Part shown: piece by piece, positions 8,440 through 16,047 of the stretch
How the letters are laid out: each line of letters begins with the position of its first letter
How positions within the stretch are numbered: position 1 is the first letter of the stretch
Assembly (NCBI GenBank): GCA_036524155.1
Contig: DATDCV010000469.1
Location: forward strand, 1 to 20,900
Source: DATDCV01 sp036524155
GTDB lineage: Bacteria; Verrucomicrobiota; Verrucomicrobiia; Limisphaerales; UBA8199
Length of the DNA stretch: 20,900 bases
Direction of reading: 5' to 3'
Translations under genes and position numbers: made by a program
Notes under the pieces: model-generated
Databases searched by the model: none
Told to the model about the DNA's origin: nothing
What the model saw: only the letters and a program-made list of their open reading frames with translations

Positions 8440-9399
8440 TTATTCAGTGGAATCGACAACCGGCCAACCGTCGCTGCCCCACTGCAAACGGCGAATCGCG
8501 AGTTTCGGTGTGCCCTTCTGGTCGCGGTCGTAGTAGTGAAAGCTGAACATGTTTCTGCCTGCCTCGGTATAAACACCGGCATGCCCCGGACCGATGAAAC
8601 GTCCATTCGTTTCCAGCAACAACGTCCCGCCGTCCTGCATCAGGCTTACGCCACCTTTGTCTGCGTACGGGCCCCGCACATGCTTGCTTCGCCCCACCCT
8701 GATATTGTAGGTGCTGTTTGTGCCGCGGCAGCACTGGCCCCAGTTCACAAACAGGAAATAATCGTTTCCACGCTGGCACAAAGCCGGCGCCTCAATCGAG
8801 CTATGCCAAGCCAGGGCCACTGCCGGTGAGTTCGTATCCGCTCGCTTCCCAGTCCGCGGGTCCAGTTGCACCAGCTTGATTCCGCTCCAGTAAGAGCCGA
8901 ACGCCATCCACAGCCGTTTCTCTGAATCCAGGAACACGCCGGGGTCGATCGCGTTAAAGTCATTCGTCGGACAGGAATGGATGACGAGGCCCTCATCGGA
9001 CCAGCGATAGCGCCGGTCCGTGTCGTCAAGTGTCACATTCGCCGCCAAGCCTATGGCGGAGTTTTGGGAGCCCCAGGTCGATACCGAGTAATAGAGCAGG
9101 TATCGGCCGCATGATTCCACCACGTCAGGCGCCCAAAAGTAGCCGCGGTTCCCTGGCACGGTGTTCGTGGTCCAAAAGGGCGCCTTCTCGAACACGCGAG
9201 GCCCTTCCTTCCACGCTGCCAGGTCGAGCGAACTCTTGGCGCGGACACCCCAACCGGTTCCGAAAACCCAGTAGCGCCCCTTGCACTTCACGATGGTCGA
9301 GGGATCGTGAATCGACAGATCCCCGCCAGGGTGCATACCCGAGTCCTGGCCACGGGTGGTCCCCGCAGCACAAGCGCCCAGCAGCCAAATCGCAGCCAT
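8440..9399 (-). CDS. GH43 arabinan endo-1,5-alpha-L-arabinosidase-like lipoprotein
   Basis: This is a five-bladed beta-propeller GH43 enzyme, closest in motif pattern to arabinan endo-1,5-alpha-L-arabinosidases, inverting enzymes that cut arabinan. The three catalytic carboxylates are visible: base D32 in SIHDPS, pKa-modulating D152 in NAIDPGVF, and acid E203 in SSIEAP. H273 in GPGHAG matches the metal-coordinating histidine of this family. From ATG 9399 the protein is 319 residues and starts MAAIWLLGAC, a short hydrophobic segment ending in a lipobox-like LGAC, so surface lipoprotein is likely. This start lacks basic n-region residues. The open frame runs on to an ATG at 9564 (374 residues) and the upstream residues RRQPRWRRR are basic, so an earlier non-ATG start is possible. 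It is transcribed alone, converging on the aminotransferase and divergent from the coiled-coil gene. Confidence 0.87.
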   Translation of the reverse strand: MAAIWLLGACAAGTTRGQDSGMHPGGDLSIHDPSTIVKCKGRYWVFGTGWGVRAKSSLDLAAWKEGPRVFEKAPFWTTNTVPGNRGYFWAPDVVESCGRYLLYYSVSTWGSQNSAIGLAANVTLDDTDRRYRWSDEGLVIHSCPTNDFNAIDPGVFLDSEKRLWMAFGSYWSGIKLVQLDPRTGKRADTNSPAVALAWHSSIEAPALCQRGNDYFLFVNWGQCCRGTNSTYNIRVGRSKHVRGPYADKGGVSLMQDGGTLLLETNGRFIGPGHAGVYTEAGRNMFSFHYYDRDQKGTPKLAIRRLQWGSDGWPVVDSTE

Positions 9400-9557
9400 G
9401 CGCCGCCGCCACCTTGGCTGCCGGCGACACGTCAGGCAAGGTGACGTGGCAGTCCATATACGGCGCCACTGGGCTGCAGATCCTGCCGGCCATGCGGATC
9501 GAGGCGCCCGCCTCCGGAGCGGTTTCGGGTACCCTCGGAAAAGCATCCAAACGAGCG

Positions 9558-9587
9558 TTGACATGACCGCACATTAGTGAATATTCT
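9558..9587 (+). promoter_or_regulatory. Sigma70-type promoter for the coiled-coil/lipoprotein pair
   Basis: A perfect -35 box TTGACA (9558-9563) lies 18 bases before a -10 box TATTCT (9582-9587, four of six consensus). Transcription would begin near 9594, giving a short leader to ATG 9618. It lies in the divergent region shared with the GH43 gene. Confidence 0.6.
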
Positions 9588-9617
9588 GAGAGCCGACAAT
9601 TTAATCGGGACTCGACC

Positions 9618-10388
9618 ATGTTGATGCGAATTAGTCTTATCCTCGCCATTCTCGCGGGACTGGCGGTCGGCACTCTGAACTTCGTCAAAGTGAAGGAGAA
9701 GATCACCACGATTGTGGCGGATCGGGACAACGAAAAGGGCCTGAAGGAAAAAGCGCTCGGAGAGCTGGCCAGCACCAAGAAGGAGTTGAACAAGACGGCC
9801 ACCGAACTGAAGCAGACCCAGACAGAACTGGCATCGACCAAGGAAGAACGTGACAAAGCCGTGGCCGACGCGACCTCCGAGAAGAAGCGCGCCGATACCG
9901 TGACCGGCGAACGCGACAAGGCGCGCAAGGAACGAGACGACGCGCAGGCGGAACTGGCGGCGTACCGGGCCACGGACTTAAAGCCCGAGCAAATCATCGC
10001 GATCAACAAACAGTACAAAGACCTTCAGAAATCGTTCGAGGGGGCCCTGGAGGAGAACAAAACTCTCGGACGCCAGATCCTGACGCTGAAAAATGAATTG
10101 GCGATTTACAAGACTCCCGACTACCAGGTTCCGCTACCACCGAACCTGAGGGGCATTGTGCTGGTGACTGATCCCAAGTGGAATTTCGTCATCATCAGCG
10201 TAGGCCAGGACCAGGGCGTGCTCGAACATGGCGAATTGCTGGTAAACCGTAACGGCAAGCTGGTCGCCAAAGTCAAAGTCCGCAGCGTACAGAAAGACCG
10301 CAGTGTGGCCAACGTCATGCCAGGCTGGCAGCTTGGTGAAGTGATGGAAGGCGACCAGGTCATCCCGGCGCATCCCGCTTCCTCGTGA
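9618..10388 (+). CDS. Membrane-anchored coiled-coil protein with C-terminal beta domain
   Basis: I do not recognise a named family. The 256-residue protein has one N-terminal transmembrane segment or uncleaved signal anchor (about 4-22), then a long charged coiled coil (about 25-160) rich in Lys, Glu and Ala. ELASTK recurs at residues 49 and 70, a spacing of 21 (three heptads). A compact C-terminal part (about 178-250: GIVLVTDPKWNFVIISVG...GVLEHGELLVNRNGKLVAKVKV...GDQVIP) looks like a small beta-barrel, broadly reminiscent of MreC- or FlgT-type C-terminal domains. The likely topology is a periplasm-facing rod. An alternative start is ATG 9624. Its stop overlaps the GTG start of the next gene, so the two are probably translated together. 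A scaffold or envelope role is inference. Confidence 0.75.
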   Translation: MLMRISLILAILAGLAVGTLNFVKVKEKITTIVADRDNEKGLKEKALGELASTKKELNKTATELKQTQTELASTKEERDKAVADATSEKKRADTVTGERDKARKERDDAQAELAAYRATDLKPEQIIAINKQYKDLQKSFEGALEENKTLGRQILTLKNELAIYKTPDYQVPLPPNLRGIVLVTDPKWNFVIISVGQDQGVLEHGELLVNRNGKLVAKVKVRSVQKDRSVANVMPGWQLGEVMEGDQVIPAHPASS

Positions 10389-10573
10389 AGAGATTCCTGA
10401 GTCGAGATCCAAGACCCCGGCTGCTCCTTCTGTTGCTGGCTGCAATGCTTGGGCTCACCTCGTGCGCGACGACTGAGGATAGCGAAAACGCCTCAGCGCG
10501 GCCATGGAATGCCCCCAAGGGATGGGAGACGGGGCTGCCCAGCAGCATGACCGAAGGACGCTACGGCCGGTAG
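10385..10573 (+). CDS. Small 62-residue lipoprotein, coupled to the coiled-coil gene
   Basis: A GTG start at 10385 overlaps the upstream TGA (GTGA), a classic translational-coupling arrangement. The protein has a basic start (MKRFLSRDPRPR), a hydrophobic core (LLLLLLAAMLGLTSC) and a good lipobox LTSC, so it should be lipidated. The mature part is only about 35 residues and contains RPWNAPKGWETGLPSSM. From memory, a short lipoprotein with a Trp-rich RPWN..xxWExGLP tail is recurrent in Verrucomicrobia; I could not check this. The function is unknown. Pairing with a membrane-anchored coiled-coil protein suggests a joint envelope role. Confidence 0.7.
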   Translation: MKRFLSRDPRPRLLLLLLAAMLGLTSCATTEDSENASARPWNAPKGWETGLPSSMTEGRYGR

Positions 10574-10632
10574 AAATCTGTGTTGCCTAACCGGCGTGGC
10601 CGCCTATCGGCGTCGGTCAAGGAGGATACGCC

Positions 10633-12201
10633 TCACTTCGCCACTTCAACACACCTTGTCTCCCTGACCACGGTGATCTTGATCTGGCCGGGATACTGTA
10701 ACTCGTTTTCCACTTTTGCCGCGATGTTCCGCGCCAGGGCAAACGCGTGCTCGTCGTCAATTTGTTCGGGGTGAACCAGCACGCGCAGCTCGCGTCCCGC
10801 CTGCACGGCGAAGGCTTTCTCCACGCCGGGAAAGGACGATGCAATCTTCTCCAGGTCTTCAACGCGTCTGAGGTAGGTGGTCATGTTCTCCGAACGGGCT
10901 CCGGGACGCGACGCGCTAATGGCGTCGGCCGCGCCGACTAAAACACCCAGCGGGCCGGCGGCAGGCACATCGTTGTGATGAGACGCGACACCGTTCACGA
11001 CGGCTTCGGATTCCCCGTGCCGTTTGATCAGTTCAGCGCCGACCAGCGCGTGCGGGCCTTCGATTTCGTGGCTAACCGCCTTGCCGATGTCATGCAATAA
11101 CCCGGCCTTCTTGGCCGCCGTGACGTCCAGGCCCAGTTCAGCCGCCATGAGGCCTACCAGGTGCGCCACTTCGACCGAGTGGTCCAGAATGTTTTGGGCA
11201 AAGCTGTGGCGGAAATGGAGTCTGCCCAGGACTTTGACAAGTTCCGGCGCCAGCGGCGGCAAGCCCGATTTGGTCACCGCTTCCTCCCCCAACCGCACAA
11301 TCGTCTGTTCCATCTCGTGGTTGACGGCACCCACGACCTCCTCGATCCGCGTCGGGTGAATGCGCCCGTCCGCAATCAGCCGCAGCATGGATTCCCTCGC
11401 AATTTCCCGGCGCACCGGGTCAAATCCGGACAACAAAACGGAGCCGGGCGTGTCGTCGATTAGCACCGTAACGCCGGTCGCGGCCTCGAAAGCGCGAATA
11501 TTGCGCCCCTCACGTCCGATGATTCGCCCTTTGATGTCGTCGCCATTGGGCAGGGCGATCGAGGTGGTGGTATTCTCAAAGGTGTGCTCGCCGGCATAGC
11601 GCTGGATGGCGAGACTTATGATCCGTTTGGCCTTTTCCTCCGCCCGGCTCTTGGCGTCCTCCACGATATGCCGGCTCAGAGTGTTAGCGTCCCGCAAGGC
11701 CTCCAGTTCGACACCCTTGAGCAAGGTCTCCCTGGCTTCGGCCTCGGTTAGACCCGCCGTCTTTTCCAGTTGCCGACGACCGGCGCGCTCGAGCTCGGAC
11801 AACTCGCGTTCTCTTGCGTCAAGGGCGTCGCGACGCTGGCGCAGATTGGCCTTCTCCAGGTCCAAGTTCTTATTGGCCTCAATGATGCGTTGCAGTTGTG
11901 AGTTGATCAGCCCCTCGCGTTCCGCCAGGCGGCGCTCCAACTCGAGCCGTTCGGCCCGACGGATCGCCTGCGCCTGCTCAGCTTGTTCGTGGACTTTGAT
12001 AGCCTCCTTGCTTGCAGCCAGTCGTGCGTCCCCCACTATGATCTCAGCTTCCCGGCGGGCCCGATCCAGAAGAGACTCTCTCTCAACCGCCTCTTTCCTA
12101 GCATGTTGGCGCTGCCGCTGCCAATGCAGGAATACGCCAAACAGCCCCGCGCCACTCAAGGCCAAGCCGACGTGCTCCACCCAATGGACTAGCGAGCTCA
12201 T
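10633..12201 (-). CDS. rny: Ribonuclease Y
   Basis: RNase Y is a membrane-anchored endoribonuclease that initiates mRNA decay in many bacteria. The 522 residues match the usual size. In order: an N-terminal membrane segment (about 10-27), a long coiled coil (about 30-205), a KH RNA-binding domain with GRIIGREGRN at 225-234, and an HD domain with LDHSVEV (H341) and LLHDIGK (H370, D371), the metal-binding catalytic pair. ASRPGAR follows near 430. It is the last gene of a minus-strand set; the fau stop lies 18 bases before its ATG. The ribosome site is weak. The downstream convergent space to the lipoprotein gene is only 59 bases and I see no clear terminator there. Confidence 0.97.
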   Translation of the reverse strand: MSSLVHWVEHVGLALSGAGLFGVFLHWQRQRQHARKEAVERESLLDRARREAEIIVGDARLAASKEAIKVHEQAEQAQAIRRAERLELERRLAEREGLINSQLQRIIEANKNLDLEKANLRQRRDALDARERELSELERAGRRQLEKTAGLTEAEARETLLKGVELEALRDANTLSRHIVEDAKSRAEEKAKRIISLAIQRYAGEHTFENTTTSIALPNGDDIKGRIIGREGRNIRAFEAATGVTVLIDDTPGSVLLSGFDPVRREIARESMLRLIADGRIHPTRIEEVVGAVNHEMEQTIVRLGEEAVTKSGLPPLAPELVKVLGRLHFRHSFAQNILDHSVEVAHLVGLMAAELGLDVTAAKKAGLLHDIGKAVSHEIEGPHALVGAELIKRHGESEAVVNGVASHHNDVPAAGPLGVLVGAADAISASRPGARSENMTTYLRRVEDLEKIASSFPGVEKAFAVQAGRELRVLVHPEQIDDEHAFALARNIAAKVENELQYPGQIKITVVRETRCVEVAK

Positions 12202-12219
12202 TCCAAAACCGCGCGCTAC

Positions 12220-12825
12220 TCAAAGCTGGACCCAGCGCGTCGGCGTCAAGATACAGTTCAACACAACGTCATGCCCTTCGACGGGCACTTCATTTACTAC
12301 TTGCTCGTCGAAGGCTACTCCGCACGTTTTGCCACGCACCAAGCGCAGCAAATGGTCGTAGTAACCCTTTCCGCGCCCTAATCGGCGACCGTGCAGGTCG
12401 AAGGCTAGCCCAGGGACGAGGACCAAGTCCAGTCCATTTAGCTCGATCTCCTGGCAGTTCGCGACAGGTTCCCGGATGCCGAATCGGCCTGGCTGAACGT
12501 CGGTCTGAGGGTCGTGCACCTGGCAGGCGATGTAAGCGTCCGAAGCCGGAGAGTACCGGGGTAGCGACGCGATTTTGCCAACCTTGAGAGCCATCTCGAG
12601 CAACGGCCAGACATCGAGTTCGCCTGGCAACGGGGCGTAAAAGAGGACAGAACAGGCGTTGTTCCAGACCGCCTGCCGCTGCAGCAAAGCGCAAGCGAGC
12701 GCACTACGGCGCGCTTTCTTCCCAACCGCCAACCCCGCCAGCGATTCCCTGACTTTCAGCCTTACTGCGTCTTTTGGCCTGGGAAGGTCCTGCCACATCC
12801 GAATCGTACCTGTACTATCCGCCAT
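12220..12825 (-). CDS. fau: 5-formyltetrahydrofolate cyclo-ligase
   Basis: This enzyme converts 5-formyl-THF to 5,10-methenyl-THF using ATP, recycling a storage and inhibitory folate into the one-carbon pool; it is cytoplasmic. The 201-residue protein has the family signature LVLVPGLAFDLHGRRLGRGKGYYD (134-157), whose GRGKGYYD loop binds ATP and folate. FYAPLPGELD (62-71) and GRFGIREP (113-120) also fit. The start at 12825 lies 10 bases after the rarA stop; a second in-frame ATG at 12798 would drop nine unconserved-looking residues. No clear Shine-Dalgarno is present because the junction is filled by repeated GTGAAAC units, so its translation may depend on ribosomes finishing rarA. The symbol follows the E. 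coli name. Confidence 0.93.
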   Translation of the reverse strand: MADSTGTIRMWQDLPRPKDAVRLKVRESLAGLAVGKKARRSALACALLQRQAVWNNACSVLFYAPLPGELDVWPLLEMALKVGKIASLPRYSPASDAYIACQVHDPQTDVQPGRFGIREPVANCQEIELNGLDLVLVPGLAFDLHGRRLGRGKGYYDHLLRLVRGKTCGVAFDEQVVNEVPVEGHDVVLNCILTPTRWVQL

Positions 12826-12854
12826 GTTTCACGTTTCACGCTTCGCGTTTCACG
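12826..12854. repeat. Three GTTTCACG units at the rarA-fau junction
   Basis: GTTTCACG occurs at 12826-12833, 12833-12840 and 12847-12854 (CGTGAAAC on the coding strand). The units cover the last codons and stop of rarA and the whole 10-base gap up to the fau start codon. They may have arisen by slippage. Confidence 0.6.
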
Positions 12855-14257
12855 TCCTTGGCCCCCTGTGCTGCTGCCAATCCGTTTGTCTCCCCCCGAG
12901 TTGTCCCCCGAGCCTCCTTGGAGAGCGCCTTCCATTTTTCGACTCGGTCTTTGATTTTCTTCTCTGCGCCCTGTTCGCTGGGCTCATAGTAACGCTTCTC
13001 GGCGCCGAGATAATCCTGCGGCACGAAGTGCCCCTCGTAATCGTGGGCGTACTTGTAGCCTTCGCCGTGGCCGAGTCGTTTGGCGCCCCGGTAGCCGGCA
13101 TCCCGCAAATGGTCCGGGACCGGCAGCGTTCGGCCTTCCTCGACATCTTTCATCGCGGCGCCAATCGCCGTGACTGTGCTGTTGCTTTTGGGGGCCGTCG
13201 CGATATAGATCGTGGCTTCCGCCAGCGGGATTCGCGCTTCCGGCCAGCCGATGAACTCGGCGGCCTGAAACGCGGCATTGGCCAGGACCAAAGCCATTGG
13301 ATCCGCCAGGCCAACATCTTCCGCGGCGTGGATGACGATGCGGCGTGCGATAAACCGAGGATCCTCGCCCGCGTGGATCATCTTCGCCAGCCAGTACAGC
13401 GCCGCATCAGGGTCGCTCCCCCTCATCGACTTGATGAACGCCGAGATGGTATCGTAGTGGGCGTCTTCATCATCGTAAACCACCGCCTTCTTTTGAATGC
13501 TCTGCTCAGCCACCGCCAAATCGATGTGCACCGCACCAGTGCCATCGGGTGCGGTCGTCAAGGCTGCGATTTCAAGCGCGTTGAGCGCCTTGCGCGCATC
13601 GCCATCCGCCAGGGCCGCCAAGTGCGTCAGAGCCGAGTCCTCGACCTCGAGACGAAGAAAACCCAAACCCCGATCGGGATCGACCAGCGACCGCTTCAGC
13701 ACCGCGAGGAGATCGTCTCCGGTAAGCGGCCGCAGCTCAAATATCTGCGACCGTGAAACCAGCGGCGAGTTGACAAAAAAGAACGGATTGTGAGTGGTCG
13801 CACCAATGAGACGCACGACGCCGGCTTCAACGTCCGGCAGCAACACATCCTGCTGGGCTTTGTTGAAGCGGTGGATTTCGTCGATGAACAGAATCGTGGA
13901 CTGGCCCTTGTTTTCCAGACGGTTTCCAGCCGCCGAGAGCACCCGCCGCATGTCAGCCACATTGGACTCAACTCCGCTGAGCCGCTCGAACTTGCACCGC
14001 GTTTGCCGGGCGATGATCTGAGCCAGCGACGTCTTGCCGGTCCCCGGCGGTCCGTAGAAAATCAACGACTGAATGCGGTCGGCCTCAATAGCGCGGCGCA
14101 GGAGCTGGCCGGGGCCGAGGATATGTGTTTGACCGACAAACTCAGTCAAATCGCGGGGCCGCATCCGGGCGGCGAGGGGCTGATGGCGTTGTTGGTCGAG
14201 CCGGGGTGACTGGCCCGCCTCCCCGCCGACACCAGAAAACAGGTCATCACGCGCCAT
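12836..14257 (-). CDS. rarA: Replication-associated recombination protein A (MgsA/WRNIP1 family AAA+ ATPase)
   Basis: RarA is a clamp-loader-like AAA+ ATPase acting at stalled replication forks. The 473 residues match the family. Seen: PLAARMRPRDLTEFVGQTHILG (27-48), Walker A GPPGTGKT (69-76), Walker B LFIDEIHRFN (123-132), sensor 1 IGATTHNPFF, and the C-terminal tetramerisation region with EDVGLADP and a GYKYAHDYEGHFVPQDYL block. The N-terminus is MARDDLFSGVGG; DDLF loosely resembles a clamp-binding peptide, which is speculative. The start codon is odd: an excellent AGGAGGT lies directly against the ATG with no spacer. It is first in the rarA-fau-rny set. A weak palindrome lies just upstream at 14281-14301. 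Confidence 0.96.
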   Translation of the reverse strand: MARDDLFSGVGGEAGQSPRLDQQRHQPLAARMRPRDLTEFVGQTHILGPGQLLRRAIEADRIQSLIFYGPPGTGKTSLAQIIARQTRCKFERLSGVESNVADMRRVLSAAGNRLENKGQSTILFIDEIHRFNKAQQDVLLPDVEAGVVRLIGATTHNPFFFVNSPLVSRSQIFELRPLTGDDLLAVLKRSLVDPDRGLGFLRLEVEDSALTHLAALADGDARKALNALEIAALTTAPDGTGAVHIDLAVAEQSIQKKAVVYDDEDAHYDTISAFIKSMRGSDPDAALYWLAKMIHAGEDPRFIARRIVIHAAEDVGLADPMALVLANAAFQAAEFIGWPEARIPLAEATIYIATAPKSNSTVTAIGAAMKDVEEGRTLPVPDHLRDAGYRGAKRLGHGEGYKYAHDYEGHFVPQDYLGAEKRYYEPSEQGAEKKIKDRVEKWKALSKEARGTTRGETNGLAAAQGAKDVKREA

Positions 14258-14631
14258 ACCTCCTAACCTACGCGCTCCCGATTTTATGCCAATGGCAAAA
14301 TGCGGCTCGTCGTATCGCCTCAGAAGCTGTGAAAAAATTGAAAAGAGCCGAAATTGGCAATCGCAAGTAGTTGGCTCTCAACGTGGGTGTTGAACATTTA
14401 CTCGCGCTTCGCCAATTCTTTCACACCTTCTCAGTCTTGGGTCGGAGCGCCGATTTCTAATCGGCTTAAGCGAGCCGACGGCCTCCTGCAAGCCGAGTAC
14501 AACTCGGCGCTCCGACCCGAGACTGAGGGGTCACGGTCCGTCCCTCTTCGGGTTTTGGCCTTTCAACTCAGTGGCAATAGACTTTTACCTTTTCTTTACC
14601 CGACCCCTATCTATCTTGCAGCGATTCGAGT
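14258..14631. other. Divergent intergenic region between rarA and cysS
   Basis: 374 bases with no gene I can support. It must contain the promoters for rarA (leftward) and cysS (rightward). Visible elements are the AT-rich imperfect palindrome ATTTTATGCCAATGGCAAAA near rarA (14281-14300), the large palindromic repeat at 14431-14526, and a weak promoter-like pair before cysS: TTTACC (14584-14589) and TATCTA (14608-14613), spaced by 18. None of the promoter boxes is near consensus. Confidence 0.5.
14431..14526 (-). repeat. Palindromic intergenic repeat, family A, copy 2
   Basis: A 23-base arm at 14431-14453 is the reverse complement of 14504-14526 with a single mismatch. Nested inside are two smaller hairpins, GCCGAT/ATCGGC on the left and GCCGAG/CTCGGC on the right, joined by a middle stretch containing TTAAGCGAGCCGA. 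The element aligns with 6772-6866 in opposite orientation; over the outer 37 bases about 34 are identical. This copy is the more intact of the two. Confidence 0.85.
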
Positions 14632-16047
14632 ATGGGCCTCAGACTGTTTAATACGCTCTCGCGTTCTGTGCAGGACTTTGTACCGCTTGACCCGGGGGGT
14701 CAGCGGGTGGGGATGTACTGCTGCGGGCCGACGGTTTACGATTTTGCCCACATTGGCAACTGGCGCACATTCGTTTTTGGCGACCTGGTGAGGCGGTATC
14801 TGGAGTTCAAGGGTTACTCGGTGCGTCACGTCATGAACATCACGGACGTGGAGGACAAGATCATCAAACGGGTTCGCGAAAGCGGAAAACCGCTCCGGGA
14901 CTTTACGGCGCAATACGAAAAGGCGTTTTTCGACGATGCGGCGATCCTGAATTGCCGCCGGCCACATCACACCCCCCGCGCGACAGAGCACATCCCCGAG
15001 ATCATTTCGCTGATCGGCGAGCTGGTGCAGCGCGGCCTGGCCTACCGAGCCGCGGACAATTCGGTGTATTTCAGCATCGACAAATACCGCGACTCCGGCC
15101 GGCACTACGGCCAGCTCATCAACCTCAATTTTGACGAGATGCGCACAGGGGAAAGAGTGCGGTCAGATGAATACGCGAAGGAGGCAGTAGCCGATTTCGC
15201 GCTCTGGAAGGCGCGCGTTCACGAGGACGGAGAGGTGTTTTGGCCATCCCCGTGGGGAGACGGACGGCCCGGTTGGCACATCGAGTGCAGCGCCATGAGC
15301 ATGAAACTGCTGGGACCCTCTTTCGATCTCCACCTTGGCGGCGAGGACTTGATCTTTCCGCACCACGAAGACGAGATTGCGCAAAGCGAAGGCGCGGGTG
15401 CGCAGGGCCCGGAGCGCCATTTCGTGCGCTACTGGCTGCACGGGGCGCACCTGATGGTCGAGAGCCGCAAGATGGCGAAGTCGCTCGGTAATTTCTTCAC
15501 CCTTCGGGATCTTTTGGCCAAAGGTTATGCCGGCCGCGAGATCCGCCAGTTATTGCTCAGCGCGCATTACCGGGAGACATTCAATTTCACTGTCGACGGT
15601 CTGCAGGCCGCCCGGCAGGCGCTGAGCCGGATTGACGAGTGCCTGGTCCAATTGCGCGAGATCGGCTCCGCCCAGGAGAGCCAGCCGCAATCTCCGGCCC
15701 TCGAGAGTTTCTCGGCCGCCCTCGATGATGACCTCAACATCTCGGGCGCGTGGGGGGTAGTCTTTGAATGGGTGAGAAACACCAACCGCCGTCTGGCCGA
15801 CAAAACCATGGATGCCGCAAGCGCAGCCAGCGCGCTGGCTACGTGGGAACGGATGGATTCTGTGCTGGGCGTCGGCAAGCCGGTCGAAGTGACAGCCCCG
15901 GCGGAGATCAACGCGTTGCTCGAAGCACGCCAGGCAGCCCGAAAGGCGAAGGATTTTCGACGCGCCGACGCCATCCGCGCGGAGCTCAAGACCAAGGGGT
16001 GGATAATCGACGACACCCCCAAGGGCGCCCGGCTCAAGCGGATATGA
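14632..16047 (+). CDS. cysS: Cysteinyl-tRNA synthetase
   Basis: A class I aminoacyl-tRNA synthetase that attaches cysteine to tRNA-Cys. The 471 residues match the family length. Seen: the first zinc-ligand cysteine in YCCGPTVYDFAHIGN (C30/C31), the HIGH-type motif HIGN (40-43), C219 in GWHIECS, H244 and E248 in FPHHEDE (the remaining zinc ligands), and KMAKS at 280-284 (the KMSKS loop). The C-terminal helical anticodon-binding part follows, ending in RADAIRAELKTKGWIIDDTPKG. The first ATG of the frame fits family N-termini directly. Its stop overlaps the tmk start by four bases, so the two form an operon. The upstream ribosome site is weak. Confidence 0.97.
   Translation: MGLRLFNTLSRSVQDFVPLDPGGQRVGMYCCGPTVYDFAHIGNWRTFVFGDLVRRYLEFKGYSVRHVMNITDVEDKIIKRVRESGKPLRDFTAQYEKAFFDDAAILNCRRPHHTPRATEHIPEIISLIGELVQRGLAYRAADNSVYFSIDKYRDSGRHYGQLINLNFDEMRTGERVRSDEYAKEAVADFALWKARVHEDGEVFWPSPWGDGRPGWHIECSAMSMKLLGPSFDLHLGGEDLIFPHHEDEIAQSEGAGAQGPERHFVRYWLHGAHLMVESRKMAKSLGNFFTLRDLLAKGYAGREIRQLLLSAHYRETFNFTVDGLQAARQALSRIDECLVQLREIGSAQESQPQSPALESFSAALDDDLNISGAWGVVFEWVRNTNRRLADKTMDAASAASALATWERMDSVLGVGKPVEVTAPAEINALLEARQAARKAKDFRRADAIRAELKTKGWIIDDTPKGARLKRI

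Noticed and set aside
10574..10632. Bidirectional terminator between the lipoprotein and rny
   Set aside because: Short GC-rich inverted matches exist but none gives a stem longer than about four pairs with a T-run.
11606..12361. 251-residue open frame on the plus strand
   Set aside because: Antisense to the RNase Y coiled coil; the Ser/Arg-rich composition is the mirror of the Glu/Ala/Leu codons.
12659..13756. 365-residue open frame on the plus strand
   Set aside because: Antisense to rarA and fau, both unmistakable; no recognisable domain.
15768..16043. N-terminal extension of tmk
   Set aside because: It overlaps cysS in another frame; the family N-terminus begins exactly at ATG 16044.
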